In this document: positions 28,184-37,461 of the stretch, in pieces
Layout: the number at the start of each line of letters is the position of its first letter
Numbering within the stretch: position 1 is the stretch's first letter
DNA from: Terrirhizobium terrae
GTDB taxonomy: Bacteria > Pseudomonadota > Alphaproteobacteria > Rhizobiales > Rhizobiaceae
Direction of reading: 5' to 3'
DNA length: 64,000 bases
Assembly: GCF_030323265.1 (NCBI RefSeq)
Contig: NZ_CP104992.1
Span: 124,001-188,000, forward strand
Program-made: the position numbers and the translations under genes
The notes under the pieces: model-generated
Seen by the model: only the letters and a program-made list of their open reading frames with translations
The model's database searches: none
What the model was told of the DNA's origin: nothing

Positions 28184-29608
28184 CTAACCGCCGTAACCGA
28201 CGACGCTCTTGATCTCAAGGAAATCGTGAATACCCCAATCGGCATATTCGCGACCATTGCCGGATTGCTTGTAGCCGCCGAAGGAGGAGAACAGGTCCCA
28301 GTCCGGATAGTTGAGATAGACTGATCCGGCTCTCAAGCGCGGTGCGATCTTTCGCGCATGCTCCACCTCGCCCTGCACATAGGCTGCCAGCCCATAGGGC
28401 GTGTCGTTGGCGATCTCGATCGCTTCTTCCTCACTGTCATAGGGCAGGATGGAGAGAACCGGCCCGAAGATCTCCTCGCGCGCGATCGTCATGTCATTGG
28501 TGACATTGCCGAAAACGGTTGGGCGGATGTAGTAGCCGCGATTGAGGTTTTCCGGTCGCCCCAGCCCGCCAGTGACGAGCGTGGCACCCTCCGAAATCCC
28601 GGCCTCGATCAGCCGCTGGATCTTGTCGAACTGGACCTGGCTGACGACCGGGCCGAGATCGATGCCCTCGCTCCTCGGATCGCCTGTCACCAGCTTCTCG
28701 GCCGCATCCTTTGCCACCGCCAGCGCCTCGTCATGGCGGTCGCGGGGCACCAGCATGCGGGTCGGCGCATCGCAGGACTGGCCGGAATTGCCGAAGCAGC
28801 CGGTCACGCCATCGGCGACCGCCTGGGCGAGATCCGCATCGGGCAGGATGATATTGGGCGACTTGCCACCGAGTTCCTGCGCCACGCGCTTCACTGTATC
28901 GGCCGCCGTCTTGGCGACAATGATGCCGGCACGCGTCGAGCCGGTGAAGGAAACCATGTCGACATCCGGGTGGCCCGCCATCACCTGGCCGACATCGGGA
29001 CCGGTGCCGTTGACCATGTTGAATACGCCCTTCGGCACGCCGGCGGCTTCCATCACCTCGGCGAAGATGATGCCGGAGATCGGCGCGATCTCGGAAGGCT
29101 TCAAGACCATCGTGCAGCCAGTCGCGATTGCCGGGCCGACCTTGCAGGTGATTTGGTTGAGCGGCCAGTTCCACGGTGTGATCAGCGCCACGACGCCGAT
29201 CGGCTCCTTGACGATCATCGTCGAGCCGCGCTGCTCAGTGAACCTGTAGTTTTCCAGCGCTGCAATCGTTGCACTCAGATGTCCCTGGCCAGCGCCGACC
29301 TGGGATTCGCGGGCAAACGCAATCGGCGCGCCCATTTCCCGGCTGACGGCCTGCGCAATGTCCTCCGCGCGCTTTTCATATTCGGCGAGAATGCGCTTCA
29401 GAAGCTGCAGACGTTCGGGCTGCGTCCATCGGGAGAAAGCCGGGAATGCCGCTTTCGCAGCCGCCACCGCCTTGTCGACATCCGCCTTCGAGCCGACCGC
29501 GATCTGCGTAAAGGCTTCTTCGGTCGAAGGATCGATCACATCGAGCGCCACCGGTACGACCGGCGGCACCCAGGCCCCGTCGATGAAGAATTTCAGGTGA
29601 TTGCTCAT
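28184..29608 (-). CDS. NAD(P)-dependent aldehyde dehydrogenase
   Basis: A 474-residue ALDH. The cofactor-binding part has VALITPWNWPLNQITCKVGPAIATGCTMVLKPSE and FTGSTRAG; catalytic Glu lies in QELGGKSPNIILP and catalytic Cys in GNSGQSCDAPTRML; EEIFGPVLSILPYD follows. It oxidises an aldehyde to the acid; the substrate is not evident. The ATG at 29608 begins MSNHLKFFIDGAWV, a standard start; the longer reading to 29674 adds atypical residues. It sits 98 bases downstream of an mhqD-like hydrolase on the same strand, which suggests a shared detoxification role. Confidence 0.85.
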   Translation of the reverse strand: MSNHLKFFIDGAWVPPVVPVALDVIDPSTEEAFTQIAVGSKADVDKAVAAAKAAFPAFSRWTQPERLQLLKRILAEYEKRAEDIAQAVSREMGAPIAFARESQVGAGQGHLSATIAALENYRFTEQRGSTMIVKEPIGVVALITPWNWPLNQITCKVGPAIATGCTMVLKPSEIAPISGIIFAEVMEAAGVPKGVFNMVNGTGPDVGQVMAGHPDVDMVSFTGSTRAGIIVAKTAADTVKRVAQELGGKSPNIILPDADLAQAVADGVTGCFGNSGQSCDAPTRMLVPRDRHDEALAVAKDAAEKLVTGDPRSEGIDLGPVVSQVQFDKIQRLIEAGISEGATLVTGGLGRPENLNRGYYIRPTVFGNVTNDMTIAREEIFGPVLSILPYDSEEEAIEIANDTPYGLAAYVQGEVEHARKIAPRLRAGSVYLNYPDWDLFSSFGGYKQSGNGREYADWGIHDFLEIKSVVGYGG

Positions 29609-29706
29609 GACGCTCTCCGATCCGATTGAGGACCGGAGCACTATCGGAAATGGTGGCAGCGACCGCAAGCCCACAAAAACTATGGGCTTACTCCATCATG
29701 TCGGCC

Positions 29707-30321
29707 TCACGCCCCGTAGGGCGCGAGGAACATCTTGATTGCCTCGATCTCGTTCGGCCGGATTTCATGGCCGCCCGAATGCCATTCGAGCCTCACGGCA
29801 TCACCCTGCTTCTTATAGTAGTCCGCAAGCTTCAGCGTCGCCCGCACGGGGCAGATCGGATCGTGCTCACCGGCCGTGATCAGCACATGCGCCGTCTCGC
29901 CGGTTTTTCTGTCTGCCGGTTCGAACGGGATCAGCGGATGCATCAGCACGCCCGCTTCGAACAGGCCGGGCTTCTCGATCATAACGTTGGCGAGGATATT
30001 GGCTCCGTTGGAAAAGCCGAGGCCCAGCACGGTGGAGGATTCGTAGCGGTCGCGATTGGCGGCCACGAACTCGCTCATCCGTTCGGTGGCGCGTGCGAGG
30101 TCGTCGCAATCATAAACGCCTTCCGCCTTGCGCCGGAAGAAGCGGGCCGCGCCATGTTCGGAAACGTCGCCACGGGGCGAGACCACTGTCGCGCCCGGCA
30201 ACAGGCGGCTGCCGAAATCGAAGAACTGGTTCTCGCCGCCGCCGGTGCCATGAAAGGTGAACAGGATCGGCGATCCGGGGGCACCGGGCCTCACCCGGTG
30301 CAGATAGCTGTCGTAGCTCAT
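29707..30321 (-). CDS. Alpha/beta hydrolase (carboxylesterase, MhqD-like)
   Basis: A 204-residue hydrolase. The oxyanion region is FTFHGTGGGENQF, the nucleophile motif GLGFSNGANIL, the acid in TAGEHDPICPV and the His in WHSGGHEI, in phospholipase/carboxylesterase family order. In Bacillus, MhqD-type hydrolases accompany ring-cleaving dioxygenases in hydroquinone detoxification. The VOC dioxygenase gene lies 105 bases upstream on the same strand with a hairpin between. Exact substrate unknown. Confidence 0.8.
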   Translation of the reverse strand: MSYDSYLHRVRPGAPGSPILFTFHGTGGGENQFFDFGSRLLPGATVVSPRGDVSEHGAARFFRRKAEGVYDCDDLARATERMSEFVAANRDRYESSTVLGLGFSNGANILANVMIEKPGLFEAGVLMHPLIPFEPADRKTGETAHVLITAGEHDPICPVRATLKLADYYKKQGDAVRLEWHSGGHEIRPNEIEAIKMFLAPYGA

Positions 30322-30389
30322 GGAAATCTCCGGAAGGAAGCAATTCCCGCGAAGCGGTTCCGCATCCGGAATTGCGTGAAAAGAAGTTT

Positions 30390-30413
30390 GGCAGGGCGAG
30401 AACCCGCCCTGCC
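30390..30413 (-). terminator. Possible terminator or attenuator after the ring-cleaving dioxygenase gene
   Basis: GGCAGGGCG and its exact complement around a six-base loop, 13 bases after the stop at 30426. The trailing minus-strand T tract is weak, so part of transcription may read into the hydrolase gene. Confidence 0.5.
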
Positions 30414-30425
30414 CCTGATTGCGCC

Positions 30426-31355
30426 TTAGACGATCGGCTCGAGATGCTCTTCGAGCGCCTTGCGCAGATGCTCGTGCTGCGTCGGCAACTTCAGGGCTTC
30501 GCCGAGATGGGCCGTATCCTCGTCGCGGTCAAAGCCCGGCTCGTTCGTGGCGATCTCGAACAGCACGCCGCCCGGCGTACGGAAATAGATTGCCCAGAAA
30601 TAGTCGCGATCGATCACCGGCGTGACCTGATAGCCCGTGTCCATTAAGGCCTTGCGCACTTCGAGCTGCTTCTCACGGTCGTCGACCGCGAAGGCGATGT
30701 GATGCACGGAACCTGCGCCAAGACGGGCGCTGTTGATGTTCGGCATCGTCTCGACGTCGATGAAGTCCGCACCATTGCCGCCGGGAATGCCGAAGCGGGT
30801 GACGCCATCCTTCGCATCGACCTGCTCGTAGCCCATGAACTTCAACAGTTCGGCTGTCGAGCCTTCGTCGCGAAGCCGCATGGAGGCGGAATGGAAGCCA
30901 CGGATCGCCTCCTCGGCACCGACACCATTGCCAGTCCAGGGAGCGCGATCGTCGTCCTTCACCTCGACCAGCGCAAAGCCGTCGCCATCGGGACCGGCGA
31001 AATGCAGGCGCTTTTCACCGAAGGCTTCATCGGCCTTCAGGCCATCGGCGCCGGCCTTGGTCAGGCGATCGGTCCAGTAGCCAAGCGAACCCTGCGGCAC
31101 CGAGAAAATCGTCGTGCCGACTTCACCGGTACCAGGACGGCCCTGGGCGATATGCGGGAACGGGAAATAGGTCATGACCGAGCCGGGTGTGCCGACTTCG
31201 TCGCCGTAATAGAGATGGTAGACATCCGGCGCGTCGAAATTGACGGTCTTCTTCACTCGGCGCAGACCGAGCGTGTCGGTGAAGAACTTGTTGTTGGTCG
31301 TTGCGCTCGCAGCCATCGACGTGACGTGGTGGAGGCCCTTGATCTGTCTAAGCAT
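30426..31355 (-). CDS. VOC-family ring-cleaving dioxygenase (MhqO-like)
   Basis: A 309-residue protein with two VOC (vicinal oxygen chelate) modules: IKGLHHVTSMAASATTNNKFFTDTLGLRRVKKTVNFD and GSVHHIAFAVDDREKQLEVRKALMDTGYQVTPVIDRDYFWAIYFRTPGGVLFEIATNEPGF. The His and Glu metal ligands of the family are visible (HH and FEI). Such enzymes are annotated as ring-cleaving dioxygenases of the MhqO/MhqA group, acting on hydroquinones. AAGGGG precedes the ATG. It pairs with the hydrolase downstream. Confidence 0.82.
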   Translation of the reverse strand: MLRQIKGLHHVTSMAASATTNNKFFTDTLGLRRVKKTVNFDAPDVYHLYYGDEVGTPGSVMTYFPFPHIAQGRPGTGEVGTTIFSVPQGSLGYWTDRLTKAGADGLKADEAFGEKRLHFAGPDGDGFALVEVKDDDRAPWTGNGVGAEEAIRGFHSASMRLRDEGSTAELLKFMGYEQVDAKDGVTRFGIPGGNGADFIDVETMPNINSARLGAGSVHHIAFAVDDREKQLEVRKALMDTGYQVTPVIDRDYFWAIYFRTPGGVLFEIATNEPGFDRDEDTAHLGEALKLPTQHEHLRKALEEHLEPIV

Positions 31356-31450
31356 GTCAAACCCCTTGTCTCTATGGAGCCGCCCCTGCGGCCCGCTGTT
31401 CATGGGGGATATTTGGTCGATCAGGCCGGAATTGGATAGAGGATCACATC

Positions 31451-31465
31451 CGAACGGATTGTTCG
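31451..31465. promoter_or_regulatory. Inverted repeat upstream of the VOC dioxygenase gene
   Basis: CGAAC-N5-GTTCG, about 96 bases before the dioxygenase start and about 35 bases beyond the ung stop. It may be an operator for a MarR- or LysR-type regulator, but arms of five bases are short. Confidence 0.3.
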
Positions 31466-31500
31466 ACAAACGTTGACGCCAATCTTGGAGTGTTCACTGA

Positions 31501-32193
31501 TCAGACGTTTTCAGGTAATTTCCATTCGATCGCATCTTTGCCGATGGACTGCAGGTACTCGTTCGTCTTGGAAAAAGGCCGCGAGCCGAGGAAACCGTTA
31601 TGGGCCGAGAGCGGAGAAGGATGGGCGGATTTCAGCACCAGATGCCTTTCCTGATCGACAAAGGCCGCCTTCTTCTGGGCATAAGAGCCCCAGAGGATGA
31701 AGACGATACCGTCGCATTCATCGTTCACCGTGCGAATGACGGCATCGGTAAAGCGCTCCCAGCCGCGCCCCTGATGGGCCGCCGCCTTCCCCTCCTCGAC
31801 CGTCAGAACGCTGTTCAGGAGCAGCACGCCCTGCTCGGCCCAGTGTTCCAGAAAGCCATGCCTGGCCGGCGGAATGCCGAGGTCGGACTGCATTTCTTTG
31901 TAGATGTTCACGAGCGACGGCGGGGTTCGCACGCCGGGCTGGACGGAGAAGCACAGCCCATGCGCTTGGCCGAAACCGTGATACGGATCCTGGCCAAGGA
32001 TAACGACCTTCACCTCATCCAGTGGGGTAAGGTCGAGTGCACGAAAATACTCCGAACCCTTTGGGAAGATTCGCTTCCCCGCCTGCTTCTCGGCAACGAG
32101 AAAGCGCTTGAGGTCGGCCATGTAGGGATCGGAAAACTCGTTCTCCAGAGCGAATTTCCAGCTCTCCTCCAGCTTGACCTCACCTTCCGCCAT
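31501..32193 (-). CDS. ung: Uracil-DNA glycosylase family 1
   Basis: A 230-residue enzyme that removes uracil from DNA. Motif [18 protein letters not shown] holds the catalytic Asp of the water-activating loop, [22 protein letters not shown] is the conserved middle motif, and [17 protein letters not shown] contains the DNA-intercalation loop and catalytic His. The ATG at 32193 is chosen because AGAGG lies eight bases upstream; a GTG at 32202 would add three residues. It is followed 12 bases upstream by a glyoxalase gene on the same strand. Confidence 0.97.
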   Translation of the reverse strand: MAEGEVKLEESWKFALENEFSDPYMADLKRFLVAEKQAGKRIFPKGSEYFRALDLTPLDEVKVVILGQDPYHGFGQAHGLCFSVQPGVRTPPSLVNIYKEMQSDLGIPPARHGFLEHWAEQGVLLLNSVLTVEEGKAAAHQGRGWERFTDAVIRTVNDECDGIVFILWGSYAQKKAAFVDQERHLVLKSAHPSPLSAHNGFLGSRPFSKTNEYLQSIGKDAIEWKLPENV

Positions 32194-32205
32194 TGCAGTC
32201 ACCTC

Positions 32206-32601
32206 TTACTGAAAACGTCCGCCACGCTGGATGACTTCGGTCTTGTAACCATCCGGGTCCGTAACGAAAAAGAACTTGGCGAACGGCCTGCCTTCGTGGG
32301 GCATCTCAACCAGCTTGCCGACCGTCAGCCCGAGATCGGTGAAACGCTTGTGCTCCGCCTCGATGCCCTCGACCGTGACCGCCAGATGGCCATAGCCGTT
32401 TCCGAGATCGTAAGGCTCGGTACGGCCATTATTGACGGTCAGCTCCAGCTCGAACCCGGTTTCCGGGTTGGAGAGATAAAGCAGCGTGAAACCGTCGAAG
32501 GGCACGCGATCGGCAACCTTCAGGCCGAAGGCCTTGTCGTAGAAATCGACCGACCGCGCCTCTTCGAGAACGCGGATCATCGAATGGACCAGCTTGGCCA
32601 T
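32206..32601 (-). CDS. gloA: Lactoylglutathione lyase-like VOC protein (glyoxalase I)
   Basis: A 131-residue VOC protein: HSMIRVLEEARSVDFYDKAFGLKVADRVPFDGFTLLYLSNPETGFELELTVN and GYGHLAVTV ... FFVTDPDGYKTEVIQRG, which carry the expected His and Glu metal ligands. Glyoxalase I converts the methylglyoxal-glutathione hemithioacetal to lactoylglutathione. It is in a probable operon: galE upstream (12-base gap) and ung downstream. The symbol rests on motif similarity. Confidence 0.82.
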   Translation of the reverse strand: MAKLVHSMIRVLEEARSVDFYDKAFGLKVADRVPFDGFTLLYLSNPETGFELELTVNNGRTEPYDLGNGYGHLAVTVEGIEAEHKRFTDLGLTVGKLVEMPHEGRPFAKFFFVTDPDGYKTEVIQRGGRFQ

Positions 32602-32613
32602 GCAAAAACTTCC

Positions 32614-33603
32614 TTACTGCAATACGTGGTTGGAGCGCGAATGCCAGTCCCACGCGGACTTGATGATATCGGCCAGCGTATATTGCGGCTCCCAGCCAAG
32701 AACCTCGCGCGCCTTGGTGTTGTTGGCAACGAGCGAGGTGGAATCGCCCTCGCGACGGCCGACATATTCGACCGGGAAAGGCTTGCCGGAGACATCGGAG
32801 ATGGCGCTGAGCAGTTCCTTGACGGTCGTGCCGGTTCCTGTGCCGAGGTTGATCTCAACCGTCTCGCCACCGGCGAGCAGGTAGTCGACGGCGCGGACAT
32901 GCGCGTCGGCAAGGTCGAGAACGTGGATGTAGTCACGCACGCAGGTGCCGTCGCGGGTGTCGTAATCGTCGCCGAAGACCTTGAAGCCCTGGCGACGGCC
33001 GAGCGCCGCCTCGATGGCAAGCGGGATCGCATGGGTTTCCGGCGTGTGCCACTCGCCGATCCGGCCTTCGAAATCGGCACCGGCGGCGTTGAAATAGCGC
33101 AGCATGACAGACTTCAGGTCCTTGTACTGCCCGTAATCCTTCAGCGCCTGCTCGATGATGAACTTGGTACGGCCATAGGGATTGATCGGCGCCTGTTTGT
33201 GGGTCTCATCCATCGGCACGCGGTCCGGCAGGCCGTAGGTGGCGCAGGTGGACGAAAAGACGAATGCCTTGGCCCCGGCATCCATCGCGGCCGACATAAG
33301 TGTCAGCGCGCCGATGACATTGTTGTCGTAGAAGCCGACCGGGTTTTTGACCGATTCACCGACCTCGATCAGCGCCGCGAAATGCAGCACGGCATCCGGC
33401 TTGTGCTTGGCAAAGACCTCGTCGAGACGGGCGCGGTCGCGGATATCGCCCTGTTCCAGTTCACCCCAGCGGACGAATTCCGCATGGCCGTTCGAGAGAT
33501 TGTCGAAGACGATCGGCTCGTAGCCCCTGTCCGCCAGCACCAGACACGTATGGGATCCGATATAGCCGGCCCCGCCCACGACAAGCACTTTCTTCTTCGA
33601 CAT
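32614..33603 (-). CDS. galE: UDP-glucose 4-epimerase
   Basis: A 329-residue short-chain dehydrogenase-type epimerase. The NAD site is VLVVGGAGYIGSHTCLVL; the catalytic Ser-Tyr-Lys set reads FSSTCATYG and INPYGRTKFIIEQAL; HVLDLADAHVRAV and GTGTGTTVKELL are typical GalE. It interconverts UDP-glucose and UDP-galactose for exopolysaccharide and LPS. Two consecutive ATGs (33606/33603) follow GAGGA. It leads a cluster with gloA and ung. Confidence 0.95.
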   Translation of the reverse strand: MSKKKVLVVGGAGYIGSHTCLVLADRGYEPIVFDNLSNGHAEFVRWGELEQGDIRDRARLDEVFAKHKPDAVLHFAALIEVGESVKNPVGFYDNNVIGALTLMSAAMDAGAKAFVFSSTCATYGLPDRVPMDETHKQAPINPYGRTKFIIEQALKDYGQYKDLKSVMLRYFNAAGADFEGRIGEWHTPETHAIPLAIEAALGRRQGFKVFGDDYDTRDGTCVRDYIHVLDLADAHVRAVDYLLAGGETVEINLGTGTGTTVKELLSAISDVSGKPFPVEYVGRREGDSTSLVANNTKAREVLGWEPQYTLADIIKSAWDWHSRSNHVLQ

Positions 33604-33791
33604 CATGTCCTCAAGAATTGTTGAAGTCGGCGGCAATATAGCTGCCGCGGATCAAATGGGAAGGCCGCATTTCGCATATGCGAAGCGCCTAACAGTGACC
33701 TATGCCGGTAGCGGCTTCCGGGTGAATCTTTACATGAAGACGGGCGAACGAAACTTGTCTATCCTGTTCAGGATTTTTCCATAGGCCCTTC

Positions 33792-34148
33792 ATGCGACTC
33801 ATCTTTCTCTGTCTCGGCTGGCTGTTCGTCGCGCTTGGCGTGGTCGGCGCGTTTCTGCCGGTCCTGCCGACGACACCCTTCCTTCTGCTCGCGGTTGCCT
33901 GCTTCGCCCGCTCGTCGCCGAAGCTTGAAGCATGGCTGATGAACCACAAGACATTCGGCCCGCCGCTGCGCGATTGGCGCGAGCGCGGGGCGATCTCCAA
34001 ACGGGCGAAGATCATGGCGATCTCGCTGATGGCGGTGAGCTATGTCGGCTTCTGGTTCGGCGCGCATCCGTCGGCGTGGTTGGCGCTGCTCGTCGCGGCA
34101 CTGATGATCGCCCCGGCGATCTTCATGCTGACCCGACCGAGCGCCTGA
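33792..34148 (+). CDS. DUF454 (YbaN-like) membrane protein
   Basis: A 118-residue inner-membrane protein with three helices (about 5-25, 78-95 and 96-112). The N-terminal LGWLFVALGVVGAFLPVLPTTPFLLLAVACFARSSPKLEAWL is the DUF454 signature. Function unknown, though family members occur near heme and iron genes; it is convergent with hmuV, with only 3 bases between the two stop codons. Confidence 0.85.
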   Translation: MRLIFLCLGWLFVALGVVGAFLPVLPTTPFLLLAVACFARSSPKLEAWLMNHKTFGPPLRDWRERGAISKRAKIMAISLMAVSYVGFWFGAHPSAWLALLVAALMIAPAIFMLTRPSA

Positions 34149-34151
34149 GTT

Positions 34152-34958
34152 TCAGCGATCCCGGGACTGCGGCAGGACGTAAGGGATGTGTGCTGCAGGT
34201 AGGCGTCCGACCGCGCCGGCGATGCCGTAAACCGTAGAAATGATCTCGTCATTGACCGTTTCCTGGCACGCACCCTCGGCCACCACCCGGCCATGATTGA
34301 GCACGATCAGATGGTCGGCAAACTCCGCCGCCAGATTGAGGTCGTGGAGAATGGCGAGAACCATGCCACCACCAGAAGCGAAGTCGCGCGCCTCTTCCAG
34401 CACCGAAATCTGGTGGCCGAGATCGAGGCTTGCCGTCGGCTCGTCGAGGAAGAGCGCCCGCGGGATGCCGTCGACGGCCGGCTGCGGGACCTGTGCCAGC
34501 GCTCGGGCGAACTGCACCCGCTGCTGCTCGCCGCCGGACATAGACGGATAGGGCCGACTTTCAAACCCGCGCAGCCCGACACGGGCCAATGCCTTGCGCC
34601 CCTCCTCGGTCGGGTTGAGCGCGCCTTGGGCAACCGCGCCCATGCGGGCGATTTCCAGCGCCGTGAAGGGAAAAGCAAGCTGTGTCGCCTGCGGCAGCAC
34701 CGCCCGGCGCCGCGCCAGGTCGACCGGCTGGCAGAGTTCGACGCCGGTGCCGTAATAGGAAACATGCCCACTATCCGGCTTCATCTCGCCGGACAGCACC
34801 TTCATCAGCGTCGACTTGCCGGCACCGTTGGGGCCGATCACCACGGTGAACTGCCCCGGCTTAAGCCCGATCGTGATCTCGTCGATGAGCTTGCGGCCAG
34901 ACCGGGTTACGGTGACCTTGTCGGCGATGATCACCGGCTTTGTCATGTCCTCGCTCAT
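34152..34958 (-). CDS. hmuV: Heme ABC transporter ATP-binding protein HmuV
   Basis: A 268-residue ABC ATPase. Walker A is GPNGAGKST, the signature is SMSGGEQQR and Walker B is [12 protein letters not shown]; an [16 protein letters not shown] Q-loop segment and a late HD-type switch ([11 protein letters not shown]) are present. It powers heme import through HmuU with the binding protein HmuT. It overlaps the hmuU stop by four bases (ATGA), so it is translationally coupled. The order hmuT-U-V is standard in rhizobia. Confidence 0.93.
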   Translation of the reverse strand: MSEDMTKPVIIADKVTVTRSGRKLIDEITIGLKPGQFTVVIGPNGAGKSTLMKVLSGEMKPDSGHVSYYGTGVELCQPVDLARRRAVLPQATQLAFPFTALEIARMGAVAQGALNPTEEGRKALARVGLRGFESRPYPSMSGGEQQRVQFARALAQVPQPAVDGIPRALFLDEPTASLDLGHQISVLEEARDFASGGGMVLAILHDLNLAAEFADHLIVLNHGRVVAEGACQETVNDEIISTVYGIAGAVGRLPAAHIPYVLPQSRDR

Positions 34959-36038
34959 GGCAGATCCCGCATGCCTACGCCGTTCTTGCCGATCAGCAGG
35001 AACAGGAAGACGGGAGCGCCGAACAGCGCCGTGATGACGCCGATCGGCAATTCGGCAGGTGCCGCGACGGTGCGCGCCACGCTGTCAGCGATCAGCAGAA
35101 GCGCACCTCCCCGAGTGCCGATCCCGGCAACAGAAAGCGATGCGACGGCCCCATGGCAAGCCTCAGGAGATGCGGCACGACGATGCCGACGAAGCCGATC
35201 GAACCGGCAACGGCCACCGTCGAGCCACAAGCGGCGGCGACGGCCACGATAACGATCCGCTTCAGCCGCTGGACCGGAATGCCCATGTGGAAGGCCGCGG
35301 CATCGCCGAGGACCAGAGCGTCTAGGCCGCGGGCAACGAAGGGAATAATGGCAAGCACGACGAGAATGAACGGCAGGATCGACAGCACCCGACCATAGGT
35401 CGCGCCGCCGAGCGAGCCGAGGCTCCAGAAGGTGATGTCGCGCAATTGCCGGTCATCGGCGGTGACGATCAGCAGGCCCATCAACGCGCCGGTGAGCGCA
35501 CCGATGGCGATACCGCAGAGGATCAGCGCCGTGGTGGACGTACGGCCGTCGCGGGTCGCGATGACATAGAGGATCCAGGTATTGGCGAGGCCACCGAAGA
35601 AAGCCATCAGCGGCAGGAACTGGCCGCCGAGCAGCATCGAAAGCGGGGCAAGCACCGTGGCACCGAGCACGATCGCCGCAACAGCGGCAAGCCCTGCGCC
35701 GGCGGTCACGCCGACAATGCCGGGATCGGCCAACGGATTGCGGAAAAGCCCCTGCATCATCGCGCCGGAGACGGCAAGCCCGGCGCCGACCAGCAGGCCG
35801 AGTGCCGTGCGCGGCAGGCGAACCGCTTCCAGGATTACCCGCTCCTGCACCGTCAGGCTGTCGCCATTGCCGGTCGCATAGGCCCAGAGGTCACGCAACC
35901 CGACGCCGGTCGGGCCGACATGCAGCGACACGAGACAGGCGACGATCAGAAGCAGGACAAGGAGAAACAGGACCAGGACGCCCTGCGACGTCCGATCCCC
36001 TCGCCCGTCCGTCGAAACGGCATGGCCAGCGACTTCAT
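34955..36038 (-). CDS. hmuU: Heme ABC transporter permease HmuU, frame broken twice
   Basis: A FecCD-type permease of about 361 residues after repair. The main part holds [64 protein letters not shown] and [32 protein letters not shown]. The true start is the ATG at 36038 that shares one base with the hmuT stop (TGATG); the first 22 codons ([18 protein letters not shown]...) read in a different frame, and a one-base deletion near 35973 explains the switch. A second deletion in a G run near 35107 moves the last 50 residues ([37 protein letters not shown]) to another frame. Confidence 0.9.
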
Positions 36039-36933
36039 CAGTTGATCGCGCCCGGATAGATCTTGGCGGCGAGCGCGCGAGCGGCTTCCGGCGTGCGAGG
36101 GCCAAAGCCCAGCAGCATCAGGCCGTCCATGGAGACGAGAGCCTTGTCAGCAGCAGCAGGCGTCGTCTGCATCGAAGGCAATGCGAACATCTGCTCCGGC
36201 GTGATGGAATGGTCCCCGCGCGACATGGCAAGGATCACGTCGGGCGCTGCGGCAATCACGGCCTCGTCGGAGAGCGGCTTGTAACCGTTGATCGACGGTG
36301 CAGCGTTGATGCCGCCGGCCATTTCGATGATCGCACCCGCCTCGGTATCGGCGCCGCCGGCCATCAGTCGGCCATTCGAAATGGAAAGGACGAACAGAAC
36401 CTTCTTCTTCGCGCCGCCATTCTTTTCGGTGATCTTCGCGACATCCGCGGCAACGGCCTTCAGGCCCCCTCTGTCTTGGCGGCTAGTGCCTCGGCCTTGT
36501 CGGACAGGCCGACCGCGGCACCGACGTCGCGGATCTTCTGGCCGATCTTGCCGGCTTCTGGCGGGGTCGGGACGACCACCATCGGCACCTCGCTGGCCTT
36601 TAGGATCTCCAGAACCGGCGGCGGGCCGGAACCTTCCTCCATTAGAATCAGGTCCGGCTTCTGGCCGAGAATACCCTCTGCCGAAAGCGCCCGCATATAG
36701 CCGACATCCGGCTTGGAATTGGCATCGGCAGGATAGAAACTGGTGGAGTCGCGCGCGACGATGCGGTCCTGGGCACCGAGATCATAGAGGATCTCGGTGA
36801 TCGTGCCGCCGACCGAGACGATGCGCTTGGCCTCGGGATTGCCCTTGTCGGCAGCGGATACAGCATCCGGCATGATGGCGGCACCGACGAGAATGACGGC
36901 AAGCAGCCGCCCATATCTGAAAGAGGAAACCAT
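36038..36933 (-). CDS. hmuT: Heme-binding periplasmic protein HmuT, frame broken
   Basis: A 298-residue cluster A-2-type binding protein. A signal peptide (LLAVILVGAAIMPDAVSA) precedes KRIVSVGGTITEILYDLGAQDRIVARDSTSFYPADA, then GQKPDLILMEEGSGPP. The second lobe (LFVLSISNGRLMAGGADTEAGAIIEMAGGINAAPSINGYKPLSDEAV) lies in another frame. A G is missing from a run near 36467 (GAGGGGG should be GAGGGGGG). It delivers heme to HmuUV. It is divergent from the monooxygenase-hutX pair, with 177 bases between. Confidence 0.92.
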
Positions 36934-37016
36934 GGCGCTATACCTTTTCGACATTGCCGCGGATCGTCGGCACACGCGGCGGTCCGGTTTTGGAAAAACC
37001 AACAATAAAACCCAAT

Positions 37017-37039
37017 AACTTGAGTTGACTACGCAAGTT
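37017..37039. promoter_or_regulatory. Inverted repeat in the hmuT / monooxygenase divergent promoter
   Basis: AACTTG-N11-CAAGTT, a perfect 6-bp inverted repeat located almost midway between the two divergent starts. It may bind an iron regulator, but it does not match the RirA (TGA-N9-TCA) or Irr consensus that I know. Confidence 0.4.
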
Positions 37040-37110
37040 TTTTGGCTTTTCAAGAGGCGGAGCGGCAGATATCTTGACCGCCAAATGAAACTTAAGTGAG
37101 GGATGTTTTC

Positions 37111-37458
37111 ATGTATATCGCGATGAACCGTTTTCGCGTCGTTCCGGGCTTCGAGGAGGCCTTCGAAGCCATGTGGCGTGGCCGCCAGGGTCGCCTCGCG
37201 GAGCTGCCGGGCTATGTCGAATTCCACATGCTGAAGGGCCCGAAGGCGGAAGACCACACCCTCTACGCATCCCATACCGTCTGGGAAACCTTCGAACACT
37301 TCAAGGCCTGGACGACCTCGGAACAGTTCCGCGCCGCCCATGCCAATGCCGGCGAGAACCGCGGCAAAGTCGAATATCTCTCCGGCCCGCATTTCGAAGG
37401 TTTCGAAGTCATCATCCACGAAGACAAGACCGGCGCCCGTGTCGCCGATGCGGCGTGA
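37111..37458 (+). CDS. Heme-degrading monooxygenase (IsdG/HmuQ-like, ABM domain)
   Basis: A 115-residue antibiotic-biosynthesis-monooxygenase fold: MYIAMNRFRVVPGFEEAFEAMWRGR, GYVEFHMLKGP and YASHTVWETFEHFKAWTTSEQFRAAHANAG. The Asn, Trp and His positions of IsdG-type heme degraders (NRF, VWETFEHF) are present. In Bradyrhizobium, HmuQ/HmuD of this family degrade heme to release iron. The ATG follows GTGAGGG with nine-base spacing. It is four bases from hutX and divergent from hmuT, so it handles imported heme. Confidence 0.85.
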   Translation: MYIAMNRFRVVPGFEEAFEAMWRGRQGRLAELPGYVEFHMLKGPKAEDHTLYASHTVWETFEHFKAWTTSEQFRAAHANAGENRGKVEYLSGPHFEGFEVIIHEDKTGARVADAA

Positions 37459-37461
37459 ACC

